A DNA stretch of 64,000 bases from Allacma fusca (Eukaryota > Arthropoda > Collembola > Symphypleona > Sminthuridae): the NCBI GenBank assembly GCA_947179485.1, contig OX359248.1:31629378-31693377 (forward strand), given 5' to 3'. A program made the position numbers and the translations under genes. Shown piece after piece: positions 51,941-63,500 of this stretch. Under the pieces are notes generated by a model that made no database searches, was not told the origin of the DNA, and saw only the letters and a list, made by a program, of their open reading frames with translations. Every line of letters begins with the position of its first letter. Positions within the stretch are counted from its first letter, which is position 1.

Positions 51941-54188
51941 GAAATGAAATGAAACAAAATTTTCCGATATTTAAAAAAAGGGGGAAAATTCATATGCAAA
52001 ATATGAGTGATATACTTACTGTAAATTCCGTTAGAAGTACGGTTGAAGGAATAAATGGAATTACGGTTGAGAGAGAAATAATTGAGGTAAACTCAATTTG
52101 CCTCGAAGCAATGTAATTACATTTTAGTATTACACGTTAAACATCCAGAGAATCGCATGTACATATGTAAAATAATAAATGGATATGTAAATCAAGGTAA
52201 ATGTTTCATATTAGATTATTGAATTTATTTAAGTAGATACTGTTATATATGTTTTATTATGTATTATAGGTATGCATATTATTTACACGGACAATTTTCA
52301 TAAATAGAATGAGTGCAGAGCTAAAAACGGTTTTGTCAGTCCTGTCGTCTCTTCAAGACATGTACAAACAAGTACATACATTCTGAAAGACCAACAGGAA
52401 CTGAGAAAGCCGGGAATTTAGCAACGCTACTACAGATATAATGTAGATATAGGACTCCTGATTTTTGAAAACTATGATTTTCCGTAATTTATGATTGTAA
52501 CTAATAATTAACACAGTAATAATATAGCACATTTGTCACACCAAATTTCTTGACCAGTAAGATATATAATTGCATATAATTTACATTTTTGCATCATTTT
52601 CTCGAAATATCAAGTACTCGTATTGAATAAGTATTTATTTATCATACACCAATAAGACTTGAAGCACTGATGTAAATCAGGAGTATCTATCTACCTCTCT
52701 ACGTATGACATAAATCATTTGGCACCATTATTACAGCTATCTAGTGTGATTATTGTTTATTCAACTGATGGTGAATCTATGTAATTATCTCGGGCATGCA
52801 CTGCTAGTATCTTTTATGTCTGTACATATACATATGTAAATTTGTGGATTCTGTTGATGTAATGTCCATGTTTGTAATAGTAGGTGTGTGTGTCTGTATT
52901 GTGAAGTAATTTTAGTGCAAGTATAATTATATTAAGATTATTTTGACTGTAATACTCTTAGACTCCAATCCTCATGTAAGACATTATTACCCTTTTAAAA
53001 TAAATGAGGTGTCGATGTGTCAAAACCATTGTATTTAAGGGTATGGACAACACAATAAAAATTTACCATAATATGTTGCACATTATACGAACGCATTAGG
53101 AAATCTCAACTATCACTTGTCAAGCTGGCCTTTTCGCATTAAAATACCTCTCCATGACAGCCTTTGATTTGAGTGGCTACTTCAATCTGACATTTTTGTA
53201 AGGATTTTAATTACAAATAGGGGTTTTTTTGTCCACTCTCCAAAAACATTCCTTTCAGAAATCTCGGATCTGGAAATATTCTCACTGCTCTTCCTTACTT
53301 TATTATTGTCATTCCTTTCCAATACGGCCGTCAATTATTAACTGATGTATTGCTATTTGAATTTATTTGCACAATTTTATAGAGGAAGTAAAAATAATTT
53401 GCAAATAAAAACGCCATGATTGCAACATCTCAAGATCTCATAGATCTGATAATCTGATGATACTTGATATATTTATGCGTATATTAGGCCAACACCGCAT
53501 TCCAAATGAATCTATTTAGTTTTAAATACGAGGGAAAGTAACTGAGCCGGTGCAATCGATCCTGGGAAAATAGTTGTATATGAATGTTGCTTCAAGTCAA
53601 GTTGGCTCACGTCAAGGAGACGTCGACGTACTGACGGAGAAACCAAGTCATTAATTTTTGTCTCTGCATAACTTGAGTTACAAAACTAGATTGTGGATTT
53701 GAAAGCTGACGGAAATTATATCTGTGCGGGTTGATTCGGAATTTAGTAGAATTGATGTACCGTACTTCTGGAATCTAGAGTTGCTCTGACGGGTTATACG
53801 AAAGTTGGCTGATCAAAGTGATATTGAAGATGTGTTTAGTAATGAATACCCCATAAGCTATCTTGTCATAGTTTTGATTCAATACTAGGTTTGACTGAAG
53901 CAGGTAAAGTATTATCAAAAATAGAAACGTTGTAACAGGTATTCTTTATCTAGTAAATGCATACTCGGTATGACTAAAAGTCAATAAATTTAGTTTCACT
54001 TATCTGTATAACTGTTGTAGGGACTGAGTTGTATAGGATGATGGAATTTTTGGAACAGAAAAGTAACAGCCTTAAGGTTCATAGAGTTTAAGTATACATG
54101 TACAAATAAGATAATTACATATTATTACTAGTACGTGGCAATCATAACTATACATGTAACTTTAACTTGGACTTGTCTTTTTTTATAA
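51941..54188. other. Convergent intergenic stretch
   Basis: Lies between the 3' ends of the plus-strand peptide gene and the minus-strand sushi gene. AT-rich, with no supported feature. Confidence 0.55.
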
Positions 54189-54194
54189 TTTATT
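54189..54194 (-). promoter_or_regulatory. Poly(A) signal of the sushi-domain gene
   Basis: AATAAA on the minus strand about 95 bases after the stop codon at 54287. Confidence 0.55.
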
Positions 54195-54286
54195 CTTAAT
54201 TTATAACAAAAGCATTTTTGTGATCTCTGATATATAAGCTTTTTTCTCCTGACCAAAAAAAAAAAACAAAAAACAAAACTACGACT

Positions 54287-54570
54287 CTAATTGACTGCTG
54301 AGTATTTTGACTTGTTATCCGATTTCTTGCCAGATTTTTGATTTGACTCTGAACCATCATTCTGTGCTTGGGATTTGTCCCCGAGAGCTTTGCAGACCGG
54401 GATTGAATTCGACCACTTGCCATTCTTGAGACAGTGCAGCATCCTTGCACCTTGAAGCTCATAGCCTTCGGTGCAGTCGAAAGTGACTGTCTCGAGGATT
54501 CCATAATAGAATTTTACCTGGGAAATCGTACCACCGATCGTAGTTCCAGGATACGTGCAGGCCTGCACAC
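54287..54570 (-). CDS. Sushi gene exon q: last sushi domain and C-terminal tail
   Basis: Acceptor atttggatag. Encodes ACTYPGTTIGGTISQVKFYY, VTFDCTEGYELQGARMLHCL and NGKWSNSIPVC. A hydrophilic Lys/Ser/Asn tail follows, ending KYSAVN and a stop. No membrane anchor or GPI signal is seen, which supports a secreted protein. Confidence 0.93.
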
Positions 54571-57500
54571 CTATCCAAATTTCAAGTAGATTTACAATCC
54601 ATTTCACTCACAATTCCAAATATATGAGACATGTTGAGAGTGTTCAAAAAGGAAACTATTTACATTTGACTGTAGATGCTCGTGACCATTTCCCATTATC
54701 CTGACACGCTACGATGGGCTGACCTTCCATCATATACCCTTGGTGGCAATCAAACTGAGCCAAATCCCCCGCTTTGTATGGAGGATTCCCCGACACAAAT
54801 CCATTCTCCGGGGACGCCGGCTCAGGACACTCTACTTCCCGACACAGTGGTATGGCACTATGGCAAGGTTAATCGAAATATAATTTACAACTTTACCAAC
54901 TTCCCTTACTCTAGGTCAGGGTACTCATGCTAATAGTAATTATAGCTTAGAAAAGGGACGTCAATGGGGTGGATGTGCCTTGAAGATAATATGCTGCTCC
55001 TAAGAATACATTTCCTCGCATGAATACAACAAGCAGCATATTTTCGGCAAATTTATATACACTTAACATTTTGAAGTTCCCTTTCTAAAAAAAAAATCCG
55101 TACGTTCGGGATGGGTTTATTGTAAAAAAAGAAATTGTAATGCTGTGAGGTAATATTAAAATTCCATACCTAGACCATTCACCGTTGGATTGACAAATGG
55201 CCTCATTACTACCCTGAAGAATGTATCCCGGTGCACAAGTGAAGATGGCTTTACCACCAACGTCCCGATTAATGACGGTAATTTTTGGTGGGGCAGTCTC
55301 GTTTTTCTTGACGGTACCGTTTTTGCTCACGCTTGTGAACTGCAAGGGGGCCATTGCAGGGAGTAGAGAAATATCCGCACATTCCACATTCTCACATCTA
55401 TTTAAAATAAAATCCTCCTAAATAAATACTTGTGTCTGTGATAAGCATATCTATAGGTATTTTGTATGCAGGCAGGAAAGTAACCAAATTTATCACCAGT
55501 GCGAAATCAATGTAAGGAACCTGGAAATGTGGAGGGACAAGGAAAGTCAATAAAAAAACTTGACTTACTTTGGAAGCAGAGCAGACCAATTTCCAGAGGC
55601 AAGACATACAATTTCTTGCGCTCCAACCAACGCATTTCCACTGCGACACTGGAAAGTTACTTTAGTCCCTAGCTGAGTGTTGGTTGTTGAGTAGTTTACA
55701 TCCGGATGCTCTGGTAATGGGCGACAGTCGACAGCTAAAAAAGAACAAAGTCACTGGTGAGAGTCAACTTGTCATAAAATATAAGAGATGTCATGTCCTG
55801 GGTTCCAACGTACTCCTGACGCTTCAAGATTACGTCTAGTTTTATCAACCCTACATGTATCTATATGTATTTATGGATACTGTGAATAAAAGTGAACTCA
55901 CTTTTCACCAAAATCTGAACCCGGTGCCTGTGCCGGGATGGGGTGACACATGTGTAGGAGCCAGAGTCCTCATCCTGAGCATTGTCAATTGTGAGTCGAA
56001 ACTCCAGAGAGTTATCTCTGCCTTCTTCTGCAGGGGCCCAGCCCTCCTTGTAGTTTCTCCTCAGGTAATCCGGGACCGATCCTGCTTCCTTGTCTTTATT
56101 GGCTTCCTCTATTTTCCCTTCCCGCTCCCTAAAGAAATAAATATCATCATGGAAACGGAAGAGACGCAACAGCATGCTCATTTTAAATCGTGAATTGCCT
56201 CCACGATCAGTGTCCCTATTGTTCCAGGGTAGTGTCAGGAGCTATTAAGGCTTCCAACGAAAAATGTCATCTAAGTTCACGGGTTGAGATCCCGGGGGGG
56301 CTTAGTTGGACGCAACCCGGAAAAATGGAATTTGACTTCAATGGGACTGGGGATTCCTTCCCACTGTATCTATTTTTCCCCTGACCACTCAGAAACATGA
56401 GAGCCGCTGTGGGGATTTAGGATGGCCCCGCAAAACCGGAGTTCTCGGAGATAGGGCCAATCATTAGACATTATATTATGAAATAATGAACTCTGGAAGG
56501 CCTAAGGGTATGTATAAGATATGAGCCCCCGCCCTTGACTGTCGCTTGTAAATCCTCAAGTGTTTATTGAGTCATAAACAACGTTATGCTATTAAACACA
56601 GGATGCTACACGCTAGGGCAATCCAAATAATACCCTCTACATAAAACCACTGGAGCAAAAGCACTGGCTTAAAATATTTTGAATGTAGAATAAGGCTATA
56701 AAATATCAGATAAAATCTTGAGACTTGAGTGGAAAATTTTAAGACAAACTAAAGGAGGTAGATTCAAATCTGATTACTTATGCGGGTTTGAGATCTCCCA
56801 TTTAGGAGTGCCGTATTTCCGAATCCAGAGACATTCCATGTGGAGGGTTGTCCCGGTGTAAATGACAAGTTTCCCGTCGTTGCTCTGAATCATGGAGCCA
56901 TTCACGTACCGGAACAGGATCGTAGGTGGCTTATCCACTGCAATAGGAAAACACATGTGGTTTTTATTCGTAAATCTTCCTCCTTCCATGGAACTACAAC
57001 TATTTACACCTGGGATGTTTTTTTTACAATAACTTTGCAATAAAATTAACCGGAGCGTTTCACCAGGGTTTGACTTCCCTCAAGATTTTCCTCTTCGAAT
57101 GCTTTTTTCCCAAGCATGGGTTTCATACCCATACATTTAATATTTTGACAGAGGGTTCTTCTAAACTAGGAATTATGGCTGGAAGAATTTGCTATTCTAT
57201 ATTTACATAATATACTTATACTCCATTATTTCGTACGCATAAATCTAAAGGCTAGTTCATATAATGGGTTCCCTTGATTCAGTTCATACACAGATATACT
57301 ACCAATTTAGTATTTATGGATATTTTGTTGCTCAGATTCTAATACCCAGATTACTTCTGTGCCGAGGGGTCCAACCAATATATTTACTTTACATTATGAG
57401 CAGTCAAGTTGAATCGTTACTTTCGAAACGGCACTCCCTTTAACTTATAGAATTATTAATATTAACTACACATACTTTCAAGACTTCATTCCGCAGATCA

Positions 57501-60500
57501 ACAAAGACTTTTTTTTCTCTCTTTTTTATTAATCATTATGGGAAATTTGTGAAAATAGTAAGGCACACGGAGATGTGTATATTTTGGTTTCGTTAGTCAA
57601 AACTATAAAGTTCTTGGATGTACATACTTGGTTTTAAAATGCTTATTGCCCTTTTGAAGTCCATTATTTTTGCTTTAACTTTTGTTGCAGTCTTAAATAT
57701 AATAATAATTATTATAGTAACTGTAAGTTTCCTATGCGTATACTTAAAATAAAAAATGTTATTAAGAGGGAGCTCGTATTTAAGAAACTAAAGCTTTAAA
57801 TTCATGAAATCCAGAGTGCGATTCTTCTCAACCTTCGTACTTGGTAGTCCCATTCAGTTCAAACTTAAATCGTTAGCATGGAATAGGAATGACGCGTATC
57901 TCATGCTAAGAAACCTTGACTGGCTCAATTCTGTACATGATACTCTGACCCGAATGTGAAGCTACCATAAAACTACTTAACAATTCAATTAGAAAAAGAA
58001 GTTGGAGAGAAACTACCCTCCCAGTGACACTCCACAGGGGAGCCGCATATTTGGCTTATGCATGAGAACCGACCCAGAACAGACTTCACACATTCACCGT
58101 TACAACAGTATGAATAAAATTTCAGCTACAAGAAACATTCTGGCGCGGTGCCTGGTTTTCCCGCATTTATTGGGATAGAAAGCAGTTGTAGATTAAATGA
58201 GAGCCTGGAAGTTCCTACAATATACTCCCACTACAATGGACCTCCTCATAATGCCCATTTATGTATAATGGCACTAATTTTGAAGCACATCCCCGATTAG
58301 AGAAACGTTACTTCCTCTCCATGCTTACAAGAGCGGTATATTAAAAGAATCATATTTTGATGCTTTTAGGACTGCTCTAACGGGGAGAGTTCACTGTACA
58401 ATGCATAAGAGGCAGGAGAGAGAAAAAAAGGTAAGCAGAAGGAAATATTCCTTACGAGCATAGTCGTTTTGCTGAGAATTTCCAACGCATTTTGGGCTTC
58501 TTCCGAGCCAAAGTCCAGAAACGCACTTACGGTTAACATTCCCAGACATTTGGTACTTGCCAATATCCGCACATCGAGAAATCTAGAGATCAACAAAAAC
58601 GAATTGTACAGAGAGCGTTCCAAGGAGTAAATGACTACTTGGAAGTGGAAGTGACTGTGCCAAAGCCTCTGAAGCTCAACCCGATCATTATAACTAAACC
58701 AAGGCGGACTTAAAATGAAGAGGATGGGAATAAAAGGAGCAGGGAATAATATGGGAATAACTGCATAATAGTTGTACTTGTTGTATACTATTGGGGGGAG
58801 GGGAAGGTATACTTGTTCGTCCCAGTCATAAAAAGAGGCTAACGAGCAGGGCAGACATAACATGTAAGTATGCATCCGTACAAATTGGCAATGAGTATTG
58901 GAACCAAGTCAATAGAATGTAATGGAATAAAATTAATGAGAAATTAATGAAGCGTGTTGTGAAATTGGTGGGGAAAGAGGCACACCAAATTAGTTCCCGA
59001 TGGGAAATCAATGGTATCCTTCACAAGTTGCTGGTCATTGTAGAAGGTAGCCACAATTTCCTCATCCTTCGTGTAAGTGCAAGATCCATTGATCATTTTC
59101 AAGACACTCGTCATATTTTCCACTGGGACGTCTCCATCTGTAAAGAGAAAGGACTTTTGAAGAAATCTACACCACACTCTCACCATTTCTCATATCCCTT
59201 TACCTACAAATAACCCCATCCTATATTTTTCTTCATATGTTTAAAAAGTCTCTTTTGAATAAAATACTTGAATCTATTCCCAAATCTTTCCTCACTCAAA
59301 TTTCCCATATATATATATATTTTCTCATGAAAAACGTGATTACCATATTTTAGAGCCTGATGGCGGCACTCCCCTACAGGTTTCCCGAATCAAAAAACTC
59401 TTCTACAAGTTACCCCAAATTTCCTTCCCATTCCCATTTTTCCCTTCCTAATGACTGTCATTTATTTGAGAGAGGTACAAACGACTTTTTGTTTCCAAAA
59501 GGAAAAATGTTGCTTACCGCAAATAATGGGGGTCCCCACCCAAGTCCCTTCTTCACACGTCATTTTCCATCGATTCTTTTTGGGCTTGATGAAACCACAT
59601 CTGTACACGATCTCCGTACCATCTGCAAAACTGGATCAGAAGTGACAGAGTTAACTAAGATTACTCAGGGGATCTTTCCTATTGTTATGCCTTGATGGGC
59701 TGGAGAGATCCACTTTATTGTAATCACTAGTACTTAATTATTACAATGGGATGAGACTGCTCCGACAGTCACAGAAATTAATAAGTTTCTAGGAAAAAAA
59801 AATTTCGCCTTTGAGGTTTCAATGGAGAAAGTAAAGGTGAAAGTAGGTGAAAGTACGGAAGATTAATGCTCCTCAGAAGAATAGGACAAAAGGAGGAAGT
59901 CAAACCTAATGTCAAAGTTTGCATCAATGGGTACTCCCTCCATGTAAATGAAAGCATTTTTCTCCTTCGGTGGAGCCGGGCAGGATTTTTTGGAGACAGC
60001 GAGGAGCGGAGATCGAGATGAGCCCTTCCTCTTCCCGTCTTTGTGATCTCCGTAATAATGATCCTGATCTCCGGTGGCCATGGTATAATTCAGTGTCACT
60101 GACGGGTGAAGACACATGGGCTTGTTGGGTTTAAAAATGCCCAAATGACAGCGACTGGGACCTTGAACCATTTTCTTAAAATCTCCCGTGCAAGCGTAAT
60201 CAACCTAGCCGTACAAAATCTTATGGTTAGATACAAAAAAGAGCATGTGTTTGTAAGTATCCCATTTATTGTTAGTGCAGTATGTTACAAAAACAACAAT
60301 AGACGTCGGCTGTACTTTTAAAGGCCGTCACTACAAAAAAGTTTTGCTTTTTTTTTATCCTCGAATGAGTCCACATGTATACACAATGTATGTATGTCAT
60401 ACCAATGGTAACTCCCTGGAAGAATTATTTTACTAACTCGCATGCATGTGTGTGGGAGTGTGTGGATGTGGATAAACAGAGGGAATGAGAGGAGTGCATT

Positions 60501-63500
60501 TCAGAATGGAAATGCCGCGTGTACAGTCGCTTTTTTCATTCTGTAATGAATACAGGATTAGAATATGTGTAAGGACACTAAATAGACTATAGTTGTAGTA
60601 ATCAATGCAAATTACCTCCGTTCCATGGTTTATGGTCATACCGACGCGGTATCCACCGACATAACTTCCGTAGTCGATCGTTGGCAGCATGCACGTCCCT
60701 GCTCGCAGGAGGGTAGACAAAAACAATAGTTAGCATTTTGGGGCAATATGTTAACTCCAACATCTGTGATGATAGGATATACAGTACTAGGATGGAGCTA
60801 CTCGCAAAAAAAAATCCTATGCAGAAAAGTATTTAACAAACTTCAGAAAACACGCATCCTGTAGACTAGAACCAAGCCTTCAGTAACAGCAAAACATAAT
60901 AGGAATAGTTGGCTTCTGGCTGGGCCTCTCTTATTTTAGAAACTAAATGTAACTTGAACGCTTCTATTTTCTAGGGATAAACTCATTGTACCCCACCGCA
61001 GCAAAGTGCTGCGGTTAGAATGAGTAGAGAAAGCCTGCGTGAATTAAGAGCTCCCAGCAAATGCCCAACATGACACCTTCAAGTGATGGCATACTTGCTT
61101 GTATTTTACTCAGCATAACCTCAAGCATGCCTGTCCCTAAGGGAAACTTATATGCGTTATAATTAAATCATTAATAATAAATACTACACTGGAAACTTGT
61201 TTGAACTAATTGTTTACATAAATTAAAATAGTATTGTTATGGACAATGTGGGAGGAGGTGATTTTAGAACCTCAGAATGGAAGGACACTTGAGTGCAGGT
61301 AAGAAATTCTATTAAATGGACATGACAAAAAAAAATTACCAGGCACACACTCCGGAATGTCATCAACGTCCCATTCACCATACCAACAAACCATACGCTT
61401 CGAACCCCGTAACACATATCCCCTGCTACATTTCACATAAACATTCTTCATATGCTTGGCAGATTCCATGAAAAACAAGGCTTTCGTCCCGTTCCCATCG
61501 AACAGAGTCCCATGAATGATGTAAGGTATCTTGCAAGGTAGAGCATTGCCTGTATGGAAATAAATAAAAACTTTATTAAATATTTAAAACAATTTTAAAA
61601 AATTCCTCCAGCTGAGGAACACAAGTTAATCAAATTTTGAGGGATTTGGGTGGATTTGATAACAGGTAATTATAATTTGATTGTAAATGGGAAATCTGTA
61701 TTTGTATTATTGAAATTGGTTAAGTAAATTTACTCACACTGTGGTACTTTTGGTTTCCATTTCCCCTGAACACACCGCACGGTCTCATTGGGTAAATTGA
61801 CCCCAAATCCATGAATACAACTAACTTTTAGGAGTGCTCCGGAAGAGAATTCAGTCGCATTTTCATCGTCTCCAGGAGTAATCACTTCTTTCTGAATGTA
61901 CTCATTCTCGAGGGGATCGCAGAAGGGCGGTGCTACACGGGATGCAAAAAAAAATCGAACTTTAGGTATTGGGTTTCATTCCAACAATAAAACTTGATAT
62001 TTTGAGCTCCAGTGATGGTTTACAACCAGGAGCAATTCGTAATAAAAAAAAAACAAAAACGCAGGAAATCACACGAACGTATGCTGACATTACTGAGACG
62101 GGACCTCAGTTATATCTACTCGTAGATAGATATACTTACATACATAGATAGGTACACATATGTATATGGAAATATCCACGCACCCATATCATAATCATCA
62201 TCATCTTTGTTAGGATTTTTCTTCTTTTGTCTCCTGGTTCCAGGGGCACCTCCACCTCCTCCTCCTTTATTACGCAACAAGCTCCCGCCACCCGACTTGA
62301 TAGCCCTCCGCTTCCTTCTCACCCAGCGAAAGCTCGGGTGCTGACTGGGAATACACCTATTTTCATCAATGTTTATGTTACGATTCGAACATTCCAACTT
62401 GTTCACGTTTGTAAGCTTCAGATCAAAATTTCACTTTCAAGGAATTGCCTTTGTATGCAAATTGTAAGTACTACACCTCTGAAGGTACTTTTCCGTCCGG
62501 AAGCCACTAGGAAGCTGGAATTGTTTGAGTCATAGAAACTTTACATATGTACAGTCTGCTCCCTGTATAATAGCAACCCTACATGGAGCAAAATTTAGCT
62601 CCCAGAAAGCCTGACTTTTATAAGGAGAAAATAGCATTGACCTAGATCAGAATGTGTGTACAACTTGGTGCTCCTGTGGAAAAAGTCCTTTTATCAGGAG
62701 ATCTTTCGTAGGGAGAGTATATTGTATTTGATATATTTATCTCGTGCACATAGCTACATAATGGTTATCCGTTTTAGTTGTGTGCTGTATACTGTACTAA
62801 AATTCCGTGGAAAATATTTGGATACAAAGGCTATGGTGGGTAAAGGTAACTTGCTGGATTATCCAGCACACTATGAATACCAAATGAAGTACCTTGGTGG
62901 GTCAGTTTTGGGTGCCCATTCACCTCGAATGCATGTTTTCCCTTGTGGACCATCCGCGAGCACGTAGCCCTTATCACACTCAAACATGATCTGACGGTTG
63001 TTCGCCACTTTGGTAACGTAATTACGATAGTCGTAGAGACCCATGTTCCCAACGAGGAGAACTCTTCCGTGCTCCGGCGGTGGTAAGTATTTGCAGTAGG
63101 TTATCTACAGTACCACAAATTAATTTCATAGATTAATCCACCCTTGGAAATTGTTTCCATTTATAGTCATTAGCAATCCATTAGCGGGGTTTTAGGGGAT
63201 TTTAATCATCGTAACAGTAAATTCTAATGGATTACCTGACACGTGGGAGGATCACCCCGCCAAACACCGTACTGACATTCGGTCACATTGTTACCAATGA
63301 GGATGTACCCATCCCTACAAGTGTACCTAGCCTTCATACTATGCTCCGTTTTTGGAGCAATCACCATCCCGTGCCGGGGAGGTTTCGGAGGTGATTTGCA
63401 TCGAGCTGTAGAAAATTCCAGTATAAAATTCAGATTGAGTTCTGACAGGGTATAAAGCATATGGGTTACATCACAAAAGTAACAAAACTGGAGGAGACCC

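Noticed and set aside
56255-56300. tRNA-like T-arm (GGGTTGAGATCCC)
   Set aside because: No matching A box or acceptor stem at the right distance.
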